From positions 1-64,000 of the forward strand of contig NZ_BJNO01000017.1 in assembly GCF_006539725.1 (NCBI RefSeq): a DNA stretch of 64,000 nt. The letters are read 5' to 3'. The notes below the pieces were generated by a model. That model was given only the letters and a program-made list of their open reading frames with translations. It was not told where the DNA came from and ran no database searches. A program made the translations under genes and the position numbers. Below are positions 57,246 through 64,000 of this stretch, one piece after another. The stretch is from Klebsiella terrigena (GTDB lineage: Bacteria > Pseudomonadota > Gammaproteobacteria > Enterobacterales > Enterobacteriaceae). Each line of letters begins with the position of its first letter. The first letter of the stretch is position 1.

Positions 57246-58100
57246 ATGTTTAATATGGAATGCTTGTTAAAATCTCTGGTTGTTAGCGGCACGCTGGCCC
57301 TGACGGCATGCCACGGGGCGTCCTCGACGACGCCAGCCCCGTTTCAGGCCTGCGCCTGTATTGTGGATACAGCCTCCGGCAGCACCCTGACGCCGGCGCA
57401 GCTTATCGCCAGGATACGCAGCGCCCCGCTAGTCATCGTCGGCGAAGAGCACACCAACGTCCGCCATCATCAGATTGAGCAGTGGCTGCTAAAAAATCTG
57501 GCGCAATCCCGCCCTCAGGGCAGCGTACTGCTGGAGATGATCGATATCAGCCAGCAGGAGGCGGTCAACCGGGTCAAGCAGGCCAGCGCGGCCGGAGCGC
57601 CGGTCAGCGCCACCCGCGCGGCGGAAACGATGCGCTGGAACAACGGCTGGCCGTGGGATCTCTATCGTGACCTGGTGATGACGGCCCTCGAAGGCCCCTG
57701 GCCGCTGATGGCCGCCAACATTAGCCGCCAGCAGGTCAACGAGCTCTATCAGCGCCCCGCTTTCCCGAGCGGAGAGCGCTCTTCCCGCCCGCAGGTGCAT
57801 GAAGCCCTGTCGGCTATCATCTTCCTGATGCATGACGGTCAAATCAGCGGCGAGCAGGTCATCGCGATGATGGCCATTCAGCAGAATCGCGATCGCTTTA
57901 TGGCCAAACAGCTCATCCAGGCGCCGCGCCCGGCGCTGCTGATTGCCGGCGGCTACCATGCCGCCAAAGATGTCGGCGTGCCCCTGCATCTCGCCGATTT
58001 AGGCGCGGAGAAGCCGCTGGTGGTGATGCTCACCACCGACGGCACCAGCCTGACGGCCAAACAGGCTGACTATATCTGGCCCGTGCCGGCGGTAAAATGA
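57246..58100 (+). CDS. ChaN-family (haem-binding) lipoprotein
   Basis: 284 residues. Lipoprotein signal ends LTAC (Cys22). The ChaN domain begins near residue 60 with VIVGEEHTNVRHHQIEQWLL (conserved Glu-His) and includes LLEMIDISQQEAV, RWNNGWPWDLYRDLV, NISRQQVNELY and LLIAGGYHAAKDVGVPLHL. Relatives bind haem and are Fur-controlled partners of haem-uptake systems. First gene after the Fur box, overlapping the tonB-like gene by 4 nt (ATGA). ATG three codons downstream is an alternative start. Confidence 0.85.
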   Translation: MFNMECLLKSLVVSGTLALTACHGASSTTPAPFQACACIVDTASGSTLTPAQLIARIRSAPLVIVGEEHTNVRHHQIEQWLLKNLAQSRPQGSVLLEMIDISQQEAVNRVKQASAAGAPVSATRAAETMRWNNGWPWDLYRDLVMTALEGPWPLMAANISRQQVNELYQRPAFPSGERSSRPQVHEALSAIIFLMHDGQISGEQVIAMMAIQQNRDRFMAKQLIQAPRPALLIAGGYHAAKDVGVPLHLADLGAEKPLVVMLTTDGTSLTAKQADYIWPVPAVK

Positions 58101-58888
58101 AGAGCGCGATGAATACGCCCCCGATCTTCACGCGCGCGCCGTGGCTCAAGGGCGCCGCAGGCAGCGTGCTGCTCCACGCGGCGCTGGTGCTGCCGTTTAT
58201 TCTCCATTTTTCCCTCAGGCAGCCCGAGTCGACGCCCGCCGCGGTGATGATTGAATACGCGCCCGAGATGGAGGTCTCCTTCATTCGCCCCGAGCTGCCG
58301 CCGGGCGTCAGCCAGCAGCGCAGGGTAGACGCCATGACCGAACGCAAGGCACTGCGTAACAAAGCGCTGCCGAAGCTTCGCGTGCAGGATGACGCAGAGC
58401 TTAAGCTGGCGGCGGCAGCCCCGGAAAAAGAGCGCAAAAAGAGAACCGAAACGAAGAAGAAATCGGCCCAGGAGCGTAAAGAAGAGAAGGGAAACTCGAC
58501 CACCACCAGCCTGGCCGCCCCGCCGGTACAATCCGCGCGGACGCAGCGCAGTGCGGCGCCGCTGGACACCGACGCCGCCAGCATCAGCCAGAGTAAAATC
58601 AGCTGGGAATCACTGGTGAAGGGCAAAATCAACAAAATGCGCAACTACCCCGACGACGCCAGGCGGCGCAAACGCACCGGGACGGCCGTTATCGCCTTCA
58701 GCGTCGATGAGCGCGGTGAAATACTCAGCACCCGGCTGGTCACCTCATCCGGCACGCTGTCGCTGGATCGGGCGGCGCTTATTGCGCTTGAAAGCGCCCG
58801 ACCGCTGCCGCCGCCGCCAAAAGAGATGCTCAGAAACGGCGTCCAGAAGGTCACCCTGCCGGTGGAGTTTGGGCTATTAAAAATATAA
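58097..58888 (+). CDS. TonB-family energy transducer
   Basis: 263 residues with the complete TonB plan. Membrane anchor at about 18-40 (GAAGSVLLHAALVLPFILHFSL), a charged Lys/Glu/Ala-rich periplasmic linker (about 75-165) in place of the usual Pro-rich one, and a C-terminal TonB domain from about 185 (MRNYPDDARRRKRTGTAVIAFSVDERGEI...ALESARPLPPPP). Probably a dedicated transducer for the receptor encoded next. No ExbBD genes are present, so it would use the chromosomal pair. Confidence 0.9.
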   Translation: MKSAMNTPPIFTRAPWLKGAAGSVLLHAALVLPFILHFSLRQPESTPAAVMIEYAPEMEVSFIRPELPPGVSQQRRVDAMTERKALRNKALPKLRVQDDAELKLAAAAPEKERKKRTETKKKSAQERKEEKGNSTTTSLAAPPVQSARTQRSAAPLDTDAASISQSKISWESLVKGKINKMRNYPDDARRRKRTGTAVIAFSVDERGEILSTRLVTSSGTLSLDRAALIALESARPLPPPPKEMLRNGVQKVTLPVEFGLLKI

Positions 58889-58970
58889 CCCTGGGCATTA
58901 CCGGTATTAACCGCCGGCCGATTAATAAATTTAAATAGCGTCATTTAATTGATTCATTTCTGCATCACCG

Positions 58971-59000
58971 ACCGCGGCAGGGAAATTAACCCTGCCGGTG
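58971..59000. repeat. Inverted repeat between tonB-like and receptor genes
   Basis: CCGCGGCAGGG...CCCTGCCGGTGG imperfect stem in the 221-bp gap. It may trim expression between the upstream pair and the receptor. No second Fur box is apparent in the gap. Confidence 0.4.
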
Positions 59001-59109
59001 GCGGAACTTTTATTTTTTATGCGCAATTTATCGCGGCGCGGTCGTTTGGCTGCGGCGGGTAATGTTGCTCATTTGCTGCGTTGATAAAATACAAAAACAG
59101 GATTTGATT

Positions 59110-61326
59110 ATGGAAAAATCGCAAATCGCCAAAGGGATTATGGCCGGGCTTATTATCGTCCACGGCCATAGCTTTGCGGCAGAAACCGAGGGAGAGTCGG
59201 TCTTCTCTCCCCTCACGATTACCGATAACCCGCTGGCCGAGAAAAATCAGGTCGGCTCCTCTGAGGAGAGCTACGCCCGCCCCGGGGCCTACAGTTCGCG
59301 CACGCTAAATAAGAATTTGCAGGGACTGGATGCCTCACTGCGCAGTATGGCGGGGACCTATACGCAAATCGATCCGCTGCAGGGTTCGATCAGCGTCAAT
59401 ATTCGCGGCATGAACGGGCTGGGCCGGGTGAATACGATGGTCGATGGCGTGACCCAGACCTACTTTGGCATGGCGCCCGCCAACTATCACGGCGGCGCCA
59501 ACACCGCAGCCGGCGTTCCGCTCGACCCGAACTTTCTTGCCGAAGTCGACGTGACGCGCGGCAGCAGCGCCGGCTCTCAGGGCGTTAACGCCCTCGCCGG
59601 CAGCGCCAATATGCGCACCATCGGCATCGATGACGTGCTGCGCGAGGGGCGCCAGACGGGGGTTCTTTCCCGTTTCTCGGTGGGCGATAACGGCCTTGGC
59701 CGCACCGGCATGGTGGCGGTTGCCGGCAAGACCGATACCTTCGAAAATGGCGGCGCCCTCGGCGCGCTGGTCGGCATCAGCGGAAGCCGAACCTATGCGA
59801 CCTATAAAAACGGCGGCGGGCGCAGCAGCGAAGATTTTATCGGCGAAGATAATAAATACTTACGCCAGGAGCCACGCTCCCAGCTTTATAAGCTGAACTT
59901 TAATCCGGACCAGTTCAATAAAATTGAGTTTTCCGGCCGTAATTACAACAATAGCTTTACCCGGCGCGACATCACCAGCGACGATTACGCCCTGCGCTAT
60001 AATTACGCCCCGCTGAACGAGCTGGTGGAATTAAACCTGCTGGCCAGCACCAGCCGTGGAAATCAGGCGTACAAACCGGAATCGCTGTATAACTTCAACA
60101 GTTCGTCCACCACCAATAAATCCAACGCTATCGATATTAGCAACACCAGTCGATTTAAAATAAGTGAGGATCTGTTTACCGTATTCCAGGTCGGCGGGAA
60201 ATTAATGGATACCCGCTATACCCGGCGCTTTGTGCAGAATACTGAGACCGATCACAACGCCTTTGCTCCCGCCGGCAAGCAAAAGATCTCGGCCCTGTAC
60301 AGCAGCCTGACGCTGAACAAGGATATTTATCAGCTGGATCTCAATCTTAACTATACCCGCAGCCAGGTGACAGGCTTCAAGCCCGCCTGCGCGGACAATG
60401 AAAAGTGTTTCCCGCAGGGCGAGAGCCATCTCAGTCTTGATGATAACAGCCTCAATCCTTCGGCGACGTTTTCGGCCCAGGTCACCCCATGGCTGCAGCC
60501 CTTCGTTAGCTGGAGCCGCTCCTCCCGCGCGCCAAACGTCCAGGAGGTCTTCTTCGCTAACGAGGGCGGCGCATCGATGAACCCGTTCCTCAAGCCGGAA
60601 AAAGCCCAGACCTGGGAGGCCGGCTTTAATATCAATAAGCAGGGCCTGCTGCACGAGCAGGACAGCTTTCATCTAAAGGCGCTGGCCTACCGCACGCGGA
60701 TTAAGGATTACATTACCAGCGAATCCTTCCTGCTGTGCAACAACGGTCAGCTCTGCAAGGATTTCGACAACTCTCTGGGCGGCTTTAACGCCAACGTCTA
60801 TGTCAACACCACCTCAGAGGTCACCAGCAAAGGTTACGAAATTGAGGCCGGATATGATATCGGCTTCGCCTACGCGAACCTCTCCTGGAGCAAGCAGCAC
60901 ACCGATCAGCCCACCTCGATCGCCAGCACGGTTTATAGCTTTGCCTACAGCGACCTCAGCGACCTGCCCGAAAGCTACGCCACGCTCGACGTCGGCGGCC
61001 GCCTCTTCGATCGCCGGTTAACCGTCGGCAGCCTGGTCAAATTTACCGGTAAAACCAAACGCCTGAGTACCGAGGGCATCAGCGACAGCAATACCGTACC
61101 GAAAGAGGACATGCCGAATATCCCGACCGTTATCGACCTCTACAGCAGCTGGCAGGCGACCGACAACGTCCAGCTGCGCCTCAGCGTGCAGAACGTCACC
61201 AACCGCGATTACGCCGAAGCGCTGAACCGCATGAACCAGAGCCTCGATAACGCCCGGGAGGGAGCGTCGGTGAATACCACCGCCCGCGGGCGAACCTGGA
61301 TCTTCGGCGGGGAGATCCAGTTCTGA
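59110..61326 (+). CDS. TonB-dependent outer-membrane receptor (haem-receptor-like)
   Basis: 738 residues. Signal peptide 1-26 (ends HSFAA), TonB-box-like FSPLTITD (about 33-40), plug domain with SISVNIRGMNGLGRVNTMVDG, 22-strand barrel ending in TWIFGGEIQF with terminal Phe. The segment SRAPNVQEVFFANEGGASMNPFLKPE matches the FRAP and NPNL boxes of haem/haemoglobin receptors, but the histidine normally between them is absent. Two Cys pairs (CADNEKC, CNNGQLC) may form disulfide loops. Start at 59110 (MEKSQIAKG). Ligand open: haem, haemoprotein or siderophore. Confidence 0.88.
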   Translation: MEKSQIAKGIMAGLIIVHGHSFAAETEGESVFSPLTITDNPLAEKNQVGSSEESYARPGAYSSRTLNKNLQGLDASLRSMAGTYTQIDPLQGSISVNIRGMNGLGRVNTMVDGVTQTYFGMAPANYHGGANTAAGVPLDPNFLAEVDVTRGSSAGSQGVNALAGSANMRTIGIDDVLREGRQTGVLSRFSVGDNGLGRTGMVAVAGKTDTFENGGALGALVGISGSRTYATYKNGGGRSSEDFIGEDNKYLRQEPRSQLYKLNFNPDQFNKIEFSGRNYNNSFTRRDITSDDYALRYNYAPLNELVELNLLASTSRGNQAYKPESLYNFNSSSTTNKSNAIDISNTSRFKISEDLFTVFQVGGKLMDTRYTRRFVQNTETDHNAFAPAGKQKISALYSSLTLNKDIYQLDLNLNYTRSQVTGFKPACADNEKCFPQGESHLSLDDNSLNPSATFSAQVTPWLQPFVSWSRSSRAPNVQEVFFANEGGASMNPFLKPEKAQTWEAGFNINKQGLLHEQDSFHLKALAYRTRIKDYITSESFLLCNNGQLCKDFDNSLGGFNANVYVNTTSEVTSKGYEIEAGYDIGFAYANLSWSKQHTDQPTSIASTVYSFAYSDLSDLPESYATLDVGGRLFDRRLTVGSLVKFTGKTKRLSTEGISDSNTVPKEDMPNIPTVIDLYSSWQATDNVQLRLSVQNVTNRDYAEALNRMNQSLDNAREGASVNTTARGRTWIFGGEIQF

Positions 61327-61396
61327 GTTAAAACCCGGTGCCGGATAAAGCCCTGGTTTTATCCCGCGCCCCCACTGTTCATATCAGGAATAAAAA

Positions 61397-62572
61397 ATGA
61401 ATCGCTCCAACTTAAGCACACGACTGGGATGCCTGCTTATTGCGGCCCTCCTGCCCGCCTCGGCGTTAGCCATCGATCCGCCGGCGCGCGAGACTTCACG
61501 CTTCGCCCTGAAAACCAATTATCTCGAGCAGGCGGATGAAGGGATTTACGAACTGGCTTTCGATAACGCCCATCAGTACGTCTTTGCGGCGGTGACCGAT
61601 CGCGTGAACCGCGAGGCGAACAGAGGCTATCTATACGCCTTTAACCCGACGTCATTGAAAATTGAACATCGCTACGAGATGCCGTACCGGGCGTTTTCTC
61701 TGGCGATGAATCAGCCGCAGCATCGGCTCTATATCGGCCACACCCAGTCGGCCTCGCTGCGGATAAGCCTGCTGGATACCGCCACCGGGAAGCTGACAAA
61801 AACCAGCGACAGGCTCAGCTTTAAAACGCCTAACGCCGCCGATTCTCGCTTCGAGCATCTGCGCCATATGGTCTACAGCCAGGATGCCGATACCCTGTTC
61901 GTCAGCTACAGCAATATGCTGAAAACGGCGCAGGGTACGCAGCCGCTGCACAGGCTGCTGATGCTCGACGGCACCACGCTGGCGCTCAAAGGCGAGGTCA
62001 AAGAGGCTTATAAAGGCACGGCCTATGGGCTGACGCTCGATGAAAAAACGCAGAAAATCTACGTTGGCGGCCGGGATTACATCAACGAGATCGACGCGAA
62101 AAAGCAGCAGGTGCTGCGCACCATTGCCCTCAAGAACACGCAGCCGCGGCTTCCCAGCGCGCAGAATCTGGCGGTAGACGCCGACTCCGCCAGGGTCTTT
62201 GTCGTCGCCTTCGACCATGACGACCGCAGCGGCCCCCGTGACGGGCTCTATATTTTCGACCTGCGCGACGGCAGGCAGCTGGGCTACGTGCGTACCGGCG
62301 CCGGGGCCAACGCGGTAAGGTACAACCCGAAATATAACGAGCTCTACGTCACCAATTTCACCAGCGGCACCCTCAGCGTTGTCGATGCCACAACCTATGC
62401 CGTAACCCGTGAATTCCGCACGCCGGTCTATCCAAACCAGATGGTGCTATCGGCAGACGGGGATACTCTGTACGTCGGTATAAAGGAAGGATTCAACCGC
62501 GACTGGGATCCTGACGTATTTGTCGAAGGGGCGAAGGAACGCATCCTGCGCATCGATTTGCGCAAATCGTAG
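61397..62572 (+). CDS. YncE-like periplasmic beta-propeller protein
   Basis: 391 residues. Cleavable signal peptide (1-25, ending ASALA), then seven-bladed propeller repeats (FDNAHQYVFAAVTD; LDEKTQKIYVGGRDYINEID; YNPKYNELYVTNFTSGTLSVVDATTYAV; LSADGDTLYVGIK). Similar to E. coli YncE, itself a Fur-repressed partner of the TonB receptor YncD. The receptor-propeller pairing is repeated here with different sequences. Probably assists ligand capture or release in the periplasm. Last gene of the iron cassette. Confidence 0.85.
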   Translation: MNRSNLSTRLGCLLIAALLPASALAIDPPARETSRFALKTNYLEQADEGIYELAFDNAHQYVFAAVTDRVNREANRGYLYAFNPTSLKIEHRYEMPYRAFSLAMNQPQHRLYIGHTQSASLRISLLDTATGKLTKTSDRLSFKTPNAADSRFEHLRHMVYSQDADTLFVSYSNMLKTAQGTQPLHRLLMLDGTTLALKGEVKEAYKGTAYGLTLDEKTQKIYVGGRDYINEIDAKKQQVLRTIALKNTQPRLPSAQNLAVDADSARVFVVAFDHDDRSGPRDGLYIFDLRDGRQLGYVRTGAGANAVRYNPKYNELYVTNFTSGTLSVVDATTYAVTREFRTPVYPNQMVLSADGDTLYVGIKEGFNRDWDPDVFVEGAKERILRIDLRKS

Positions 62573-62638
62573 CCGACCGGCGCACGCTCAGGGCCCGGCG
62601 GCCATTCGTTTTTAGCGCATGATGCCTCTTATCGGACG

Positions 62639-62663
62639 GGCGGCCTGAAAAGGCCGCCTTTTT
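62639..62663 (+). terminator. Terminator of the iron cassette
   Basis: GGCGGCCT-GAAA-AGGCCGCC stem followed by TTTTT, between the propeller gene and gloA. It marks the right end of the inserted block. Confidence 0.88.
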
Positions 62664-62771
62664 ACGTTATAGTGCTCCGGTGCCGGAAACGCCTTGTCCG
62701 TTTCTGATGCCATTCTGGCCATTTTCAAATACGACGGCCAACAGGCTGTTGTAAAAAAGGAGTATACAAAC

Positions 62772-63179
62772 ATGCGCTTACTTCACACCATGCTGCGCGT
62801 TGGCGATCTGCAGCGTTCTATCGAGTTTTATACCAACGTGCTCGGCATGAAGCTGCTGCGTACCAGCGAAAACACCGAATATAAATATTCGCTGGCCTTC
62901 GTTGGCTACGGCGAGGAGAGCGATACGGCGGTTATCGAGCTGACCTACAACTGGGGCGTGGACAAATACGATCTCGGCAGCGCCTACGGCCATATCGCCC
63001 TGAGCGTGGATAATGCGGCAGAAGCCTGCGAACGTATTCGCCAGAACGGCGGCAACGTCACCCGCGAAGCCGGCCCGGTTAAAGGCGGCACCACGGTTAT
63101 CGCCTTCGTTGAAGATCCGGACGGTTACAAAATCGAGCTGATCGAAGAGAAAGACGCCGGAAAAGGCCTCGGCCACTAA
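62772..63179 (+). CDS. gloA: Lactoylglutathione lyase (glyoxalase I)
   Basis: 135-residue Ni2+ enzyme converting the methylglyoxal-glutathione hemithioacetal to lactoylglutathione. Metal ligands are visible: His5 ([12 protein letters not shown]), Glu56 (VIELTYNWG), His74 (GHIALSV) and Glu122 (KIELIEEKD). Start at 62772 after AAAAAAGGAG. In E. coli it is read from nemRA; here it must have its own promoter because about 19 kb and a terminator intervene. Confidence 0.97.
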   Translation: MRLLHTMLRVGDLQRSIEFYTNVLGMKLLRTSENTEYKYSLAFVGYGEESDTAVIELTYNWGVDKYDLGSAYGHIALSVDNAAEACERIRQNGGNVTREAGPVKGGTTVIAFVEDPDGYKIELIEEKDAGKGLGH

Positions 63180-63185
63180 CGGTTT

Positions 63186-63212
63186 CGGGCGCCGATCGGC
63201 GCCCGCTGTTTT
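63186..63212 (+). terminator. Terminator after gloA
   Basis: Perfect CGGGCGCC-GATC-GGCGCCCG stem followed by CTGTTTT. Confidence 0.8.
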
Positions 63213-63285
63213 ATCCCCTGACTGCTGCAAGGCACGGCAAAATTTGCCATAATGCGCGCTACTTTTTTCCAGTAAAGAGAATCTG

Positions 63286-63933
63286 ATGTCCGAGAACGTT
63301 CAACTTAATGGTCTGTGCGACCGTTTTCGCGGTTTTTATCCTGTGGTTATCGATGTCGAAACCGCCGGGTTCAATGCCAAAACCGACGCCCTGCTTGAGA
63401 TCGCTGCCATTACCTTGAAAATGGATGAGCAGGGTTGGTTGATGCCGGACGAAACGCTGCATTTTCATGTTGAACCTTTCGAGGGTGCAAACCTGCAGCC
63501 CGAAGCGCTGGCATTTAACGGCATCAACCCTAACGACCCTGAACGCGGCGCGGTGAGCGAGTACGACGCGCTGCACGCTATTTTCAAAATGGTCCGCAAA
63601 GGGATGAAGGACAGCGATTGTAATCGCGCCATCATGGTGGCGCACAACGCCACGTTCGATCTCAGCTTTACCATGGCTGCCGCCGAGCGCGCCGGGCTAA
63701 AACGCAATCCTTTCCACCCTTTCGTCACCTTTGATACCGCCGCACTGAGCGGACTGGCGCTCGGTCAAACCGTGCTGTCCAAAGCCTGCCTCGCCGCCGG
63801 TATGGAGTTTGATGGTACCAAGGCGCACTCTGCGCTGTACGATACCGACCAGACTGCCCAGCTGTTCTGCGAGATAGTTAACCGCTGGAAACGCCTTGGC
63901 GGATGGCCGCTGCCGGTGCCTGAAGCGGAATAA
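63286..63933 (+). CDS. rnt: Ribonuclease T
   Basis: 215-residue DEDDh 3'-5' exonuclease that trims tRNA and other stable RNA ends. Exo motifs: VIDVETAGF (Asp23, Glu25), [10 protein letters not shown] (Asp125) and AHSALYDTD (His181, Asp186). The residue after Asp125 is Leu here, where I recall His in E. coli; the catalytic set is complete regardless. Near identical otherwise. Followed by a strong terminator. Confidence 0.96.
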   Translation: MSENVQLNGLCDRFRGFYPVVIDVETAGFNAKTDALLEIAAITLKMDEQGWLMPDETLHFHVEPFEGANLQPEALAFNGINPNDPERGAVSEYDALHAIFKMVRKGMKDSDCNRAIMVAHNATFDLSFTMAAAERAGLKRNPFHPFVTFDTAALSGLALGQTVLSKACLAAGMEFDGTKAHSALYDTDQTAQLFCEIVNRWKRLGGWPLPVPEAE

Positions 63934-63940
63934 GAGACAA

Positions 63941-63972
63941 AAAAAAGCGACTTCATCGGAAGTCGCTTTTTT
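63941..63972. terminator. Terminator after rnt
   Basis: Perfect 13-bp arms AAAAAAGCGACTT / AAGTCGCTTTTTT around CATCGG: strong, and usable in both directions between rnt and the gene entering from the right. Confidence 0.93.
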
Positions 63973-63985
63973 ACGGGTAGCAAAA

Positions 63986-64000
63986 TTATTCTGCTTTCGG
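63986..64000 (-). CDS. grxD: Probable C-terminal end of monothiol glutaredoxin GrxD
   Basis: The last five reverse-strand codons read P-K-A-E-stop. E. coli GrxD ends in a similar acidic PDAE, and grxD lies on the opposite strand near rnt in E. coli. Only four residues are visible, so this is a position-based guess. Confidence 0.4.
   Translation of the reverse strand, partial: PKAE

Overview
The window is chromosomal DNA from an enterobacterium. Almost every backbone protein matches E. coli K-12 gene for gene (fumA, manA, ydgA, malIXY, add, ydgJ, blr, cnu, ydgK, rsxABCDGE, nth, dtpA, gstA, pdxY, tyrS, pdxH, mliC, anmK, slyB, slyA, ydhIJK, ydhF, ydhL, nemRA, gloA, rnt). By eye the DNA is richer in GC than E. 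coli, and several genes common in Klebsiella-like genomes are spliced into the backbone. A relative of Klebsiella, Raoultella or Kluyvera is the best guess. The species cannot be fixed from the sequence alone. No tRNA or rRNA gene, transposase, integrase or CRISPR array was seen.

Layout. 1-7285: fumA (5' end only), manA, ydgA, and the malI/malXY maltose-type PTS locus with two MalI operators. 7286-14844: an accessory block between malY and add, which are neighbours in E. coli. It holds a TonB-C lipoprotein, a CorA/ZntB-type transporter, yedEF (selenium/sulfur), a GNAT enzyme, an NlpA-type lipoprotein, a YmcF-like cold-shock peptide, a CspA paralogue with a 159-nt cold-shock leader, and a MarR-GNAT fusion regulator. 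14845-19967: add, ydgJ, blr, an inserted GH1 glycosidase, cnu and ydgK. 20046-26496: the rsxABCDGE-nth electron-transport/DNA-repair operon, with rsxC carrying six 35-residue repeats. 27096-34059: dtpA, gstA, then the leftward group anmK-mliC-pdxH-tyrS-pdxY. 34423-43464: slyB (with a PhoP box), an inserted GGDEF cyclase, slyA/ydhIJK, ydhF, ydhL and nemRA (with a NemR operator).

43519-62660 is a roughly 19-kb block between nemA and gloA, which are adjacent in E. coli. It has three parts. The first is a leftward operon coding for a 2761-residue Rhs/YD-repeat giant and two paralogous glycine-rich proteins whose GGx repeats suggest polyglycine-II bundles. This is the best candidate for an undescribed system. 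The second is a divergent AraC-regulator/SDR-reductase pair. The third is a Fur-box-headed iron cassette: a ChaN-like lipoprotein, a dedicated TonB, a TonB-dependent receptor and a YncE-like beta-propeller. The window closes with gloA, rnt and probably the last codons of grxD.

How the parts work together. Iron or haem uptake would be driven by the cassette's own TonB. Redox control appears in rsx (resetting SoxR) and nemRA/gloA (electrophile and methylglyoxal removal). Envelope and virulence control appears in slyB, slyA and cnu. Vitamin B6 genes (pdxH, pdxY) cluster with tyrS. The Rhs/glycine-rich operon looks like a self-contained surface or secreted assembly of unknown target.
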